Shown piece after piece: positions 17,000 through 25,654 of a stretch of DNA of 62,555 nt. The notes under the pieces are model-generated. The model was not told where the DNA came from. It saw nothing but the letters and a program-made list of their open reading frames with translations, and searched no databases. The stretch's first letter is position 1, and the number at the start of each line of letters is the position of its first letter. The position numbers were made by a program, and so were the translations under genes. Origin of the DNA: Teichococcus aerophilus (GTDB taxonomy: Bacteria; Pseudomonadota; Alphaproteobacteria; Acetobacterales; Acetobacteraceae). The stretch covers positions 1-62,555 of the forward strand of contig NZ_JACTVA010000030.1 of the NCBI RefSeq assembly GCF_014490485.1, in the 5' to 3' direction.

Positions 17000-17023
17000 G
17001 GCGGGGGCACGGATGCCCCCGCC
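17000..17023 (-). terminator. Terminator hairpin after the acyl-CoA ligase operon
   Basis: GGCGGGGGCA (17000-17009) pairs perfectly with TGCCCCCGCC (17014-17023) around a 4-nt loop, 6 bp past the stop at 17030. The stem is very stable; there is no clear T-tract. Confidence 0.55.
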
Positions 17024-17029
17024 GGGTCG

Positions 17030-18622
17030 TCAGCCGCCCTTCTGGGCGGGGTTCAGTCCCGAACTCTCCAGGTCCCAGCAGTCCTGGATGTCACGCGGCA
17101 GTTCCAGCTTGCGGATGCGCTGGGTCGGCGTGCGCGGGAACTCATCCACGAAGGCGACGAAGCGCGGCAGCTGGAAGCGCGGCATGCGGGGGGCGCACCA
17201 GCGCAACAGGGCATCCGGCTGCAGGTCGCTGCCCTGGGCGCGGCGGATGAAGATCTTGATCTCCTCCTCCCCCAGCGCGCTCGGCACGCCGATCAGCGCG
17301 GCCTCCTCCACCTCCGGGTGGTCCAGCAGCACGCGCTCCACCTCCCAGGCGGAGATGTTGATGCCGCGGCGACGGATGGAGTCCTTGGCGCGGCCGGCGA
17401 AGAACAGGTCGCCATCCTCGTCCTGCCGCGCCAGGTCCCCGGTGCGGAACCAGCCGTCGCGCATGGCGTCCGCCGTGGCGGCATCGTTGCGGAAATAGCC
17501 GAGGAAACCGAGGCCCGGCGCCAGCGCCCGGAAGCACAGCTCGCCCACCGCGCCCGGCGGCAGCGCGCGCCCCTCCGCATCCATCACCGCCGCCTCGAAC
17601 CAGGAGAGCGGGCGGCCGATGGAGCCGGTCTTGCCGGTCATGTTGACGGTGCAGAAGGTGATCAGCTCGGACAGGCCGTATCCCTCGCGGATCTCGACGC
17701 CGAAGCGCTCCTCCACCGGGCGCCACAACTCCGGCGGGCAGCCGCCGCCCCAGGCGATGCGCACGCCGTGGCTGCGGTCCGCCGGGCCTTCCGGCTGCTT
17801 CAGCACCATGGGCAGCACGCTGCCGAGATAATGCACCCGCGCCGCACCCACCTGCGCCGCCTGCTGCCAGAAGCGGGAAGCGCTGAAGCGCTCCACCATG
17901 CCCAGCTGCAGCCGCCCCAGCACGGCGGCGATCAGCACGGCGACGCCGGCGCCATGGTGCATGGCTTCCCAGAACAGCAGCGTCTCTCCGGGCTGCGCCT
18001 CGGTCAGGCGCAGGATGGCCATGGGGCCGGCCCGCAGCGTGCGGTCGGATTTCAGCACGCCCTTGGGCGCGCCGGTGGTGCCGGAACTGGGCGTGATGGC
18101 GATGATGTCGTCCGGCCCCGGCTGCACCGCCGGCGGCGCGGCATCGGGATGCGCCAGCAGCGCCGCGAAGCCGTCCTCCGCCCCGCCGCGCCAGATCAGC
18201 GCGCGCAGCGGGCGCTGCGCCAGGACCGGCGCCAGCGCCTCGGCATAGCTCGCATCCGCGATCAGTGCATCCACCGCGAAGGCCTCGAACGGATAATCCA
18301 GCGAGGGGCCGACGAGGCTGGTATTCACCGGCACGCGCACCAATCCCACCTTGGCCAGTGCGAAGATGGAGACGATGTGGTCCGGGTGGCTGGGCAGCAT
18401 CAGCGCCACCCGGTCCCCCGGCCGCAGCCCGCGCGCCAGCAGCGCGTTGGCCACGCGGTTGACCGCCGCGTCCAGCGCGCCGAAGCGCAGCACCTGGTCG
18501 CCGAAGGTGCAGTAGATGCGGTCTGGATCGCTGATGGCCTGCGCGTCCATCACTTGGCGCAGCGTCGTATCGGCCACGCCGGGCATGGCGACGGCGGCGG
18601 CTTCCAGCAGGTCAGCCGACAT
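17030..18622 (-). CDS. AMP-dependent acyl-CoA synthetase (CaiC-like)
   Basis: 530 residues from ATG 18622, overlapping the end of the aldehyde dehydrogenase gene by 11 bp. It activates a carboxylic acid to its CoA thioester through an acyl-adenylate. Evidence: ITPSSGTTGAPKGVLKS (P-loop), the YGLSE motif at the AMP site, WFRTGDLARQDEDGDLFFAGRAKDSIRRRG and the C-terminal Lys region TPTQRIRKLEL. By overall resemblance it is nearest to CaiC/crotonobetaine-CoA ligase-type enzymes, but the substrate is not determined. It is the last gene of the 20932-17030 unit, with a hydratase and an ALDH upstream, consistent with activating the acid that the dehydrogenase makes. Confidence 0.85.
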   Translation of the reverse strand: MSADLLEAAAVAMPGVADTTLRQVMDAQAISDPDRIYCTFGDQVLRFGALDAAVNRVANALLARGLRPGDRVALMLPSHPDHIVSIFALAKVGLVRVPVNTSLVGPSLDYPFEAFAVDALIADASYAEALAPVLAQRPLRALIWRGGAEDGFAALLAHPDAAPPAVQPGPDDIIAITPSSGTTGAPKGVLKSDRTLRAGPMAILRLTEAQPGETLLFWEAMHHGAGVAVLIAAVLGRLQLGMVERFSASRFWQQAAQVGAARVHYLGSVLPMVLKQPEGPADRSHGVRIAWGGGCPPELWRPVEERFGVEIREGYGLSELITFCTVNMTGKTGSIGRPLSWFEAAVMDAEGRALPPGAVGELCFRALAPGLGFLGYFRNDAATADAMRDGWFRTGDLARQDEDGDLFFAGRAKDSIRRRGINISAWEVERVLLDHPEVEEAALIGVPSALGEEEIKIFIRRAQGSDLQPDALLRWCAPRMPRFQLPRFVAFVDEFPRTPTQRIRKLELPRDIQDCWDLESSGLNPAQKGG

Positions 18623-20138
18623 CGAAGCTGACCCCCTGCGCCAGCGGCAGCTCGCGCCCGTAATTGATGGTGTTGGTGGCGCGGCGCATATAGGCCTTCC
18701 AGGCGTCGGAGCCGCTTTCGCGTCCGCCGCCGGTTTCCTTCTCGCCGCCGAAGGCACCGCCGATCTCGGCGCCCGAGGGGCCGATATTGACGTTGGCGAT
18801 GCCGCAATCGGACCCGCTGGCGGAGAGGAAGCGCTCCGCCTCCCGCAGGTCGTTGGTGAAGATGGAGGAGGAGAGGCCCTGCGGCACGTCGTTATGCAGG
18901 GCGATGGCCTCGTCCAGCGTCTCGTAGCGCAGCACGTACAGGATGGGCGCGAAGGTCTCGTGGCGGACGATCTCGCTCTGCCCTGGCATCTCCGCCAGCG
19001 CCGGGCGGCGGTAATGGCCGCCGCCGGAGACCGCCACCGCCTCGCCACCGGAGATGGTGCCGCCATCCTGGCGCGCGGCCTCCAGCGCGGCGGTCATGCC
19101 GGCATCGGCGCCGGCATCGATCAGCGGGCCGACTAGCGTGCCCGGGCGGCGCGGGTCCCCCACCGTGACGGAGGCATAGGCCTGCTTCAGCCGCGGCAGC
19201 AGCGCATCATACTGGCTGGCGTGCACGATCAGCCGGCGCAGCGTCGTGCAACGCTGCCCGGCGGTGCCCATGGCGGCGAAGGCGACGGCGCGCACCACCA
19301 GGTCGAGATCGGCTGTCGGCGTGACGATGGCGGCGTTGTTGCCGCCGAGTTCCAGGATGGCGCGGCCGAAGCGCGCGGCGACGCGCGGCGCCACGGCACG
19401 GCCCATGGCGGTGGAGCCGGTGGCGGAGAGCACCGGCACCAGCTTGCTGTCCACCAGCAATTCGCCCAGCTCACGGCCACCGACCAGCAAGGCGCACAGC
19501 CCGTCCGGCACGCCGCCGAAGCGGGCGGCGGCGCGGTTGAACAGCGCGTGGGTCGCCAGCGCGGTCAGCGGCGTCTTCTCGGACGGCTTCCACACCACGG
19601 CATCGCCGCAGACCAGCGCCAGCGCGGCGTTCCAGGCCCACACGGCAACAGGGAAGTTGAAGGCGGTGACGACGCCGACGACGCCGGAGGGATGCCAGCT
19701 TTCCATCATGCGGTGGCTCGGCCGCTCGGTGGCGATGGTCAGGCCGTAGAGCTGGCGGGAAAGGCCGACGGCGAAGTCGCAGATGTCGATCATCTCCTGC
19801 ACCTCGCCGAGGCCTTCGGAGAGGATCTTGCCGGCCTCCAGCGTCACCAGCCGGCCGAGATCCTCCTTGGCGGCGCGCAGCTCCTCGCCCAGCAGGCGGA
19901 CCAGTTCGCCGCGCCGGGGTGCGGGCACGTCGCGCCAGGCCAGGAAGGCGGCGTGGGCGGCGCCGATCGCCGTCTCGGCCTCGGCCGCGCCGGTCTCGGG
20001 CAGGCGGCCGATCTCGGCGCCGGAGAGCGGGGAGCGCGCCGGCAGGGTGCCGCCGGTCCAGGCCGCGCGGGGCACGCCCAGGCGGTCCAGCAGCGCGGCG
20101 GCTTCATCGGCGACGGAGGGCAGGGTCTGGATGGTCAT
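18612..20138 (-). CDS. ALDH7-type aldehyde dehydrogenase (alpha-aminoadipic semialdehyde dehydrogenase-like)
   Basis: 508 residues from ATG 20138. It oxidises an aldehyde to the acid with NAD(P)+. Catalytic residues are visible: Cys297 in GTAGQRCTTL, Glu263 in LELGGNNA, Asn161 in TAFNFPVA and Lys184 in WKPSEKTP. The C-terminal block FGGEKETGGGRESGSDAWK is characteristic of ALDH7A/AmaB enzymes, which act on alpha-aminoadipate semialdehyde (piperideine-6-carboxylate) in lysine breakdown. The HglS gene next door strengthens a lysine/2-oxoadipate link, although other semialdehydes are possible. It starts 14 bp after the hydratase gene and overlaps the ligase gene. Confidence 0.9.
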   Translation of the reverse strand: MTIQTLPSVADEAAALLDRLGVPRAAWTGGTLPARSPLSGAEIGRLPETGAAEAETAIGAAHAAFLAWRDVPAPRRGELVRLLGEELRAAKEDLGRLVTLEAGKILSEGLGEVQEMIDICDFAVGLSRQLYGLTIATERPSHRMMESWHPSGVVGVVTAFNFPVAVWAWNAALALVCGDAVVWKPSEKTPLTALATHALFNRAAARFGGVPDGLCALLVGGRELGELLVDSKLVPVLSATGSTAMGRAVAPRVAARFGRAILELGGNNAAIVTPTADLDLVVRAVAFAAMGTAGQRCTTLRRLIVHASQYDALLPRLKQAYASVTVGDPRRPGTLVGPLIDAGADAGMTAALEAARQDGGTISGGEAVAVSGGGHYRRPALAEMPGQSEIVRHETFAPILYVLRYETLDEAIALHNDVPQGLSSSIFTNDLREAERFLSASGSDCGIANVNIGPSGAEIGGAFGGEKETGGGRESGSDAWKAYMRRATNTINYGRELPLAQGVSFDVG

Positions 20139-20152
20139 GTCGCGCTCCCCCT

Positions 20153-20932
20153 TCACGCATTCGCCTTGCGGCGGGCACGCTCGGCCAGGAACTGCTCCAT
20201 CATGCGGGCGGGCTCGCCGGTGCCGTAGGCTTCGCGCTGGTTGCGCACGCCGGCGGCCAGGCAGTCGCGGAAGCCAGCCTCCGTCACCTCGCGGAAGCGG
20301 GCCTTGTTCAGCCGCATCGCCACCGGCGGCTTGGCGGCCAGCTCGGCGGCCAGGGCCAGGGCGGCGGGCATCACCTCCTCCTTCGCCACCACGCGGTTGA
20401 TCAGGCCCATGCCCTGTGCCTCGGCCGCGTCCATCATCCGGCCGGTCAGCGTCAGGTCGATGGTGCGGGCCAGGCCGATCATCTCCCGCATGATCCACGG
20501 GCCGGTGGTGCTGGCGATGCCGGAATTGATCTCCGGCTGGCCCATGGTGACGCCGGGGTGGCCGATGCGGATATCGCCCAGCAGCGCCACCTGGAAGGCG
20601 GAGCCGGCGGCGGTGCCGTTCAGCGCCACCACCAGCGGCTTGGAGAGGGAGCGGATGCGGTCATAGAGCCGCTCCCACTCGCCGATCCACAGTTCGGCGC
20701 GGTCGGGGTCGAAGGTCTTGGTCTCGTTCAGGTCCTGGCCGGCGCCGAAGGCGCGGTCCCCGGCGCCGGTCAGCACGATGGAGCGCAGGTCCGGGTCGGC
20801 CTCCACGGCATCCAGCGCCTGCACCAGCTCGGCCCGCATCGGGGCGTGCCAGGCGTTCAGCACCTCGGGGCGGTTCAGCGTCAGCACGGCGACGGCGCCC
20901 TGGGTGGCGCGAAGGATGAACGGAGCGGTCAT
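20153..20932 (-). CDS. Enoyl-CoA hydratase/isomerase family protein (first gene of unit A)
   Basis: 259 residues. A crotonase-fold enzyme: LTGAGDRAFGAGQDLNE and ALNGTAAGSAFQVAL form the oxyanion-hole region, followed by MGQPEINSGIAS with the Glu expected for hydratases, and TGRMMDAAEAQGMGLINRVV. It probably hydrates or isomerises an unsaturated CoA ester. It is the first gene of a unit with the ALDH7 and CoA ligase genes; the operator at 20977-21002 lies about 45 bp upstream. A second crotonase is encoded at 24863, only distantly similar, so the two likely act on different intermediates. Confidence 0.88.
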   Translation of the reverse strand: MTAPFILRATQGAVAVLTLNRPEVLNAWHAPMRAELVQALDAVEADPDLRSIVLTGAGDRAFGAGQDLNETKTFDPDRAELWIGEWERLYDRIRSLSKPLVVALNGTAAGSAFQVALLGDIRIGHPGVTMGQPEINSGIASTTGPWIMREMIGLARTIDLTLTGRMMDAAEAQGMGLINRVVAKEEVMPAALALAAELAAKPPVAMRLNKARFREVTEAGFRDCLAAGVRNQREAYGTGEPARMMEQFLAERARRKANA

Positions 20933-20976
20933 CTGGGCTCTTCCGTGGAGGGCCGGATCGCATCTGCGGCCCGGAC

Positions 20977-21002
20977 TTATCGTTATACGATATTGAATAT
21001 CG
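20977..21002 (-). promoter_or_regulatory. Three-half-site operator upstream of unit A
   Basis: On the plus strand the site reads TATCG-N5-CGATA-N5-TATCG: three 5-bp half-sites spaced by one helical turn, so two overlapping palindromes share the middle half-site. CGATATTGAATATCG (20988-21002) is a perfect palindrome around one base. The same arrangement is at 27308-27333 (22 of 26 positions identical). It lies 45-70 bp upstream of the hydratase start in a promoter position. Triple 10-bp motifs are known for IclR regulators such as PcaU, so the IclR at 22483 is the probable binder. Confidence 0.65.
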
Positions 21003-21021
21003 AAATCATGTTGGATGGCGC

Positions 21022-21052
21022 CCGGCCGCGTGTCAACGCGAATCCGGCCGGT
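21022..21052 (-). terminator. Possible hairpin after hglS
   Basis: CCGGCCGCG and CGCG...CCGGCCGG, just past the hglS stop at 21057, can fold with a small internal bulge. There is no T-tract. It could separate the two units. Confidence 0.3.
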
Positions 21053-21056
21053 TGAT

Positions 21057-22430
21057 TCAGGCGGGTTGGGGTTGCCCGCTCAGGGCCAGCATCGCCGCCC
21101 GCAGGGATGCGGCCTCGATCTCCGCATACAGCGCCATCTCGTCCCGCACCGTGGCGCCCAGCGCGGCCTCGAAGCCTGGCCGGTCGCCGCCCGGGGCGAA
21201 GGCGGCGCGGGCGGTGTCCCCCAGGTTGGATTGGAAGATGCCGGCGGCACTGACCGGCAGGAAATCCTCGTAGGTGACCGGGTCGGCCCGCAACGCGCCT
21301 TGCCGCAACAGCGCCTCCTGCCCGCCTTCCGCCTGCATGCCGGGGGTGGCGCTGTAGCGGAAATAGGCCAGGCCCTGCTGGCGCATGGTGTCCAGGTCGT
21401 CCGGGAAGGATGCGAAGGCAGCCTCCAGCGCCGCCATCTGGGCGGCCGGTCCCTGCCCGGCCGATGCGGCCCGCGCCTCGGCCAGCAACCGGTCGTACAG
21501 GGCGCGGCCCTTCGGCGTCAGGGCGGCGCCGCGTTGCTCGATCTCGCCGAAGCGGGCGGTGTGGGTGCCGGGCATCGCCGTGCCGCCCGGGATGGGAAAC
21601 AGGATCGGCTCCTCCAGCGCCTTGAAGCTGGTCTGGCGCAGCAGGATGGGGCAGGCGCGGCGCGGCGGGCCCTCGATCGTGGCCTTGGCGGCGATGCCGC
21701 GCGCCGGCATGGCCCGCTGGGCGGCATCGATATCCAGCGTGCGCGGGGTCAGGTGGTTGATGTGCGGGCCGTGGAAACAGACGATATCGGCCAGCAGCCG
21801 GTGGGCGCCGTGCATGCGGTGGTAGGTCTCGGCATCCACGCTGGCCGTGCTGTGCCAGCGGAAGGTCTCCAGCGCTTCCCGTACGAAGGCGGCGGCATCG
21901 GCCTCGGCCAGGCCACCCTGCGCCTCGTGCCGTTCCAGCCATCGCAGCAAGCCGGGGGTGAAGATGCGCCGGGCGGCCAGGATCGCCTCGGCCTGCCGGC
22001 GCAGCGCCGCGTCCTCGATCAGTTCCAGCCGCAGCAGGGAGGTGAAGACGCGGAACGGATTGTGCCGCAGCGCCGCCTCGCCCACCGGGCGGAAGGCGGT
22101 GGAATGCACCGGCACCCCAGCGGCGGAGAGGTCGTAATACCCCACCGCTTCCATCCCCATCGCGGCGAAGACGCGGCCCATGATGCGCAACTCGGCGGCG
22201 GTGCCGAGGCGAATGGCGCCGTGTCGCTCCACCACCAGCCGCTCCAGCTCCCCCTCCCTGCGCAGGCGGTCGGCCAGGGCGGGGTCTCGCGCCATGGCCT
22301 GCTCGTTGGTCTCGGCCACGAGGTCCAGCAGCGCGCCGTATTGCGGCACCTCCGCCCGGTACATGTCGGACATGGCGCGCGAGAACATGGTCCTCAGCGC
22401 ATCGGCGCTGACGAAGCGGGGAGCGGTCAT
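21057..22430 (-). CDS. hglS: 2-oxoadipate dioxygenase/decarboxylase (D-2-hydroxyglutarate synthase, DUF1338)
   Basis: 457 residues from ATG 22430. By family this non-haem Fe(II) enzyme of the VOC fold converts 2-oxoadipate with O2 to D-2-hydroxyglutarate and CO2, the step that ends D-lysine/2-aminoadipate degradation. Key residues fall at the published P. putida positions: His70 in VERHGAIRLGT, substrate Arg74 in the same motif, His226 in HGPHINHLTPRTLDI, and a metal Glu in RFGEIEQRG (296 or 298). PVSAAGIFQSNL (392-403) corresponds to the substrate-contacting Val-Ser segment. It is the last gene of unit B, 52 bp after the IclR gene. No D-2-hydroxyglutarate dehydrogenase is in the window. Confidence 0.92.
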   Translation of the reverse strand: MTAPRFVSADALRTMFSRAMSDMYRAEVPQYGALLDLVAETNEQAMARDPALADRLRREGELERLVVERHGAIRLGTAAELRIMGRVFAAMGMEAVGYYDLSAAGVPVHSTAFRPVGEAALRHNPFRVFTSLLRLELIEDAALRRQAEAILAARRIFTPGLLRWLERHEAQGGLAEADAAAFVREALETFRWHSTASVDAETYHRMHGAHRLLADIVCFHGPHINHLTPRTLDIDAAQRAMPARGIAAKATIEGPPRRACPILLRQTSFKALEEPILFPIPGGTAMPGTHTARFGEIEQRGAALTPKGRALYDRLLAEARAASAGQGPAAQMAALEAAFASFPDDLDTMRQQGLAYFRYSATPGMQAEGGQEALLRQGALRADPVTYEDFLPVSAAGIFQSNLGDTARAAFAPGGDRPGFEAALGATVRDEMALYAEIEAASLRAAMLALSGQPQPA

Positions 22431-22482
22431 GGAGAGGTCCTGTCTTCGTGGCGGCCGGCCAGGGCCGGCGCGGCCGCCCCCG

Positions 22483-23277
22483 TCAGCGGCAGGCGCGGGC
22501 GGCGGCCACCACGGCCGGCACCAGGTTCGCCAGGGCCTCGGCCCGGCTGAAGCGGCTGCTGAGGGCGGAAAGGTTCACCGCGCCTACCGGCCGCCCCTGG
22601 GCGTCCAGCACGGGGGCGGAGATGGAGAGGCTGTCCTGGTCGAAGGCCTTGCTGGTCATCGCGTAGCCCTGCTGCCGGACCTGGACCAACAGCGCCTGGA
22701 AGGCGCCGAGGTCGGGCGCCGCCGCGCGTTCCCGCGCCAGCGGGCTGGCACCGGAGAAGGCGCGCTGCACCGCCTCCGGCGCCGAGTGGCTGAGCAGCAC
22801 CTGGCCGGAGGAAGCCGAGACCGCCTCGAACCGCATGCCCGGCACCAGGGCCACGGCGGTCACGTGCGGGCTGGGCAGGTTCTCGACGATGACGATCTCC
22901 TCCTCCAGCAACTCGCTCCAGGAGACGCATTCGCCGGTGGCGCGGTTCAGCTCCAGCATCGCGTGCTGGGCCCGTTGCAGGACGGAACGGCTGCCGAGGT
23001 AGCCGCGGTACAGCCCCAGCACCTTCGGCCCCAGGGCGAAGCGCTTGTTGTCCGGGTTGCGGCTGAGGTAGCCCAGCCGGTGCAGCGTGTAGACGAAGCG
23101 CTGCGCGGCGCTGCGGCCGATGCCGGCGCGCGCCATGATGTCGGTCAGCGAGAGCTCCTGGCGCGAGGTCTCGAACAGCTCGAGGACGATCATCCCCTTC
23201 TCGATGGCATTGACGAACAGGCGGGGATCGGTGTCCTCCGCCGTGGCCTGCCGGGGCGGCCTGGGCTCTGCGGTCAT
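22483..23277 (-). CDS. IclR-family transcriptional regulator of the HglS/ALDH7 cluster
   Basis: 264 residues. The N-terminal winged helix (about 20-85) has the recognition segment LTDIMARAGIGRSAAQRFVYTL, followed by the IclR effector domain (about 95-260) with the usual SAPVLDAQGRPVGAVNLS motif. It is encoded inside the unit it probably controls, 51 bp after the CoA ligase gene and 52 bp before hglS. The repeated operator at 20977 and 27308 makes a two-unit regulon plausible. IclR proteins may activate or repress; which applies here cannot be read from the sequence. Confidence 0.9.
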   Translation of the reverse strand: MTAEPRPPRQATAEDTDPRLFVNAIEKGMIVLELFETSRQELSLTDIMARAGIGRSAAQRFVYTLHRLGYLSRNPDNKRFALGPKVLGLYRGYLGSRSVLQRAQHAMLELNRATGECVSWSELLEEEIVIVENLPSPHVTAVALVPGMRFEAVSASSGQVLLSHSAPEAVQRAFSGASPLARERAAAPDLGAFQALLVQVRQQGYAMTSKAFDQDSLSISAPVLDAQGRPVGAVNLSALSSRFSRAEALANLVPAVVAAARACR

Positions 23278-23328
23278 CTGGCTGCCTATCTCTACGAGCC
23301 CGCCTCATAGGCCGTATCCCGCCCCGCC

Positions 23329-24861
23329 TCAAACCGCGCCGGGCGCGAACAGCCCGGCCAGGCGCTGCTGCAGCAGGTTCTTGCGGATCTTGCCCAGGGT
23401 GTTGCGCGGCATCTCCTCCACCGGGACGATCCGCTTCGGCACCTTGTAGCGCGCCAGGCCGGTGGCCAGGGCGGCACGCACCGCCGCCTCGTCGAACCCC
23501 GCACCGGGGGCGAGTTGCACGGCGGCCGTCACCGCCTCCCCGAAATCGGGGTGGGGCAAGCCGATGACGGCGGCTTCCACCACGCCGGGCAGGGCGTTCA
23601 GCGCTGCCTCCACTTCCTTCGGGTAGACGTTCAGCCCGCCGGTGATGATCAGCTCCGTCCCGCGCCCGAGCACGGAGAGCGCGCCATCCGGCGCCAGACG
23701 GCCGAAATCGCCGGTGATGAACCAGCCGTTGCGGAAGGCGCCCTGCGTCTTCTCCGCCGCGCGCCAGTAGCCGGCGAAGGGGAAGGGCTGCCGCAGCTCG
23801 ATCGACCCCACCTCCCCCGGCGCCACCGCCTGCCCCGCCGCATCCACCACCCGCAGGGCGGAGCCCGGCAGCGGGTAGCCGGAGGCATCCGGCCGGCGCG
23901 GTGCGTCCAGCTTCATGGAGGCGATGATCAGCGCCTCCGTCATGCCGTAGCGGTCCAGCAACTGGTGGCCGGTGCGGGCGGCGAAGGCATCGAACACATC
24001 GGCACGCATGGGGGCGGAGCCAGTGAGGAACAGCCGCATGCCGGCGCAGAGCTCCCGCGTGAAGCCGGGATGCTCCAGCAGCCTGGCATAGTAGGTCGGC
24101 ACCCCCGCCAGCATGGTGCAGCCGGGCAGCGCCCGCACCACCTGGTGCACCTGGAATTTCGGCAGCAGCCGCAGCTGGCCGCCGGCGGCCAGCATGGGCG
24201 TGGTGGTGCCGAACAGCCCGAAGGCCATCGGGTTGGCGTGCAGCAGCACGTCGTCGGCCGTGATGCCCCAGCAATCGGCCAGCGCCATGGCGTTCCAGAC
24301 CACCAGCCCGTTGGTCATCACCGCGCCCTTGGGCCGCCCGGTGGTACCGGAGGTATACACGATGGCATTGGCATCCTGCCCGCTGCCCGGGTGGCACGGT
24401 GCATCCTCGGCCATGCCTTCCAGCGCCGCCGGCAGGCTGCCGCCACCGCTGGCATCCAGCGTCAGCAGCTTGCGCCGCCCGGCATCGGCCCAGGCCTGCA
24501 GGCGCGGCGCGAGGTCGGGCCGGCAGACCAGCAGGGCGGGTTCCGCATCCTGCAGCACGTAGTCCACCTCGGGCGCCGTCAGCTCCACATGGATGGGCAG
24601 GTACACCGCCCCGGCGCGGCAGCAGGCGAGGTAGAGCAGGATGCCTTCGGGCGACTTGTCCAGCAGCCCCGCCACCCGGTCCCCCGGCCCGATGCCGAGG
24701 TGGCGGAGCAGGTTGGCCATGCGGGCGGTCTGCTTCTCCACCTCGCCGTAGGTGACGGTGCGGCCGTCATGGTTCTCGATGAACAGGCGGTCCGGCGCCG
24801 GGAAGCCGGCGGCGAAGGCGGCATAGGCGTTGCGGTCGGCGGCGGCGCGCATCGCATCCAT
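23329..24861 (-). CDS. AMP-dependent acyl-CoA ligase (malonyl-CoA synthetase-like)
   Basis: 510 residues from ATG 24861, one base after the stop of the hydratase gene; the ORF extends 25 codons upstream into that gene. Motifs: IVYTSGTTGRPKGAVMTN, RYGMTEALI, ELRQPFPFAGYW, WFITGDFGRLAPDGALSVLGRG and the catalytic Lys region MPRNTLGKIRKNLL. The layout resembles MatB-like dicarboxylate-CoA ligases, but a dicarboxylate preference is an inference. It may activate the imported substrate or a pathway acid. Third gene of unit B. Confidence 0.85.
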   Translation of the reverse strand: MDAMRAAADRNAYAAFAAGFPAPDRLFIENHDGRTVTYGEVEKQTARMANLLRHLGIGPGDRVAGLLDKSPEGILLYLACCRAGAVYLPIHVELTAPEVDYVLQDAEPALLVCRPDLAPRLQAWADAGRRKLLTLDASGGGSLPAALEGMAEDAPCHPGSGQDANAIVYTSGTTGRPKGAVMTNGLVVWNAMALADCWGITADDVLLHANPMAFGLFGTTTPMLAAGGQLRLLPKFQVHQVVRALPGCTMLAGVPTYYARLLEHPGFTRELCAGMRLFLTGSAPMRADVFDAFAARTGHQLLDRYGMTEALIIASMKLDAPRRPDASGYPLPGSALRVVDAAGQAVAPGEVGSIELRQPFPFAGYWRAAEKTQGAFRNGWFITGDFGRLAPDGALSVLGRGTELIITGGLNVYPKEVEAALNALPGVVEAAVIGLPHPDFGEAVTAAVQLAPGAGFDEAAVRAALATGLARYKVPKRIVPVEEMPRNTLGKIRKNLLQQRLAGLFAPGAV

Positions 24862-24862
24862 C

Positions 24863-25654
24863 TCAGCGGCCCTGGAACACGGGCGGACGCTTCTCGGCGA
24901 AGGCGCGGGCGCCCTCCCGGTAATCCTCGCTGGCATCGGCGCGGTCGGACAATGCGGCGACCTGTGGCGCCACCTCGGCCAGCCGGCCGGTCATGGCGGC
25001 ATCGCAGGCCAGCTTGGCGGCGGCGACGGAAAGCGGGGCGGCCTGCAGCATCGGCGCGGCGAACTCGATGGCGGCGGCCAGCGCATCCCCGGCCACCTCG
25101 GTAACGAGGCCGCATTGGCGCGCTTCCTCCGCCCCGATCAGCGCGCCGGTATAGAGCAGGCGGCGCGCCATGGAGACACCGGCCGTCGCCACCAGCAGCT
25201 GCGTGCTCTCCGCCGGGTAGACCAGGCCGAGCTTGGCCGGCGGCACGCCGAAGCGCGCGGTGGCATCGGCGATGCGGAAATCGCACCGCAGCGCCAGCGT
25301 GCAGCCGCCGCCGACGCAAGGCCCGCTAACGGCGGCGATGACCGGCACGGACGAGGCCGAGACCGCCGCGTAGCACGCCATGATGCCATCCCAGTAATGC
25401 TGGCGCGCCGGCGGGTCGTCCCGCACCGCGGCGAAGGCGCCGATATCGTCCCCGGCGCAGAAGGCACCGCCCGCGCCGGTCAGGATGATGGCGCGCAGCG
25501 CCGGGTCCTGGCGCAGCGCCACGAAGGCCTGGCCGAGATCCCGCCACGCCTGCCCGTTCAAGGCATTGCGGCGCGCGGGGCGGTCGATGGTGACAATGGC
25601 CAGCCGGGGGCCGGCGTGGCGGAGATGGATGTCGGGCATATCGGGTGTCTTCAC
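24863..25654 (-). CDS. Enoyl-CoA hydratase/isomerase family protein (unit B)
   Basis: 263 residues from GTG 25654, overlapping the receptor gene's stop (GTGA); an ATG at 25639 would shorten it by five residues. Crotonase motifs: IILTGAGGAFCAGDDIGAF, AVSGPCVGGGCTLAL and FGVPPAKLGLVYPAEST, where the Glu is retained, plus TGALIGAEEARQCGLVTEV. The substrate is not known. Tight packing with the ABC receptor and acyl-CoA ligase suggests a role just after uptake and CoA activation. Confidence 0.87.
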   Translation of the reverse strand: MKTPDMPDIHLRHAGPRLAIVTIDRPARRNALNGQAWRDLGQAFVALRQDPALRAIILTGAGGAFCAGDDIGAFAAVRDDPPARQHYWDGIMACYAAVSASSVPVIAAVSGPCVGGGCTLALRCDFRIADATARFGVPPAKLGLVYPAESTQLLVATAGVSMARRLLYTGALIGAEEARQCGLVTEVAGDALAAAIEFAAPMLQAAPLSVAAAKLACDAAMTGRLAEVAPQVAALSDRADASEDYREGARAFAEKRPPVFQGR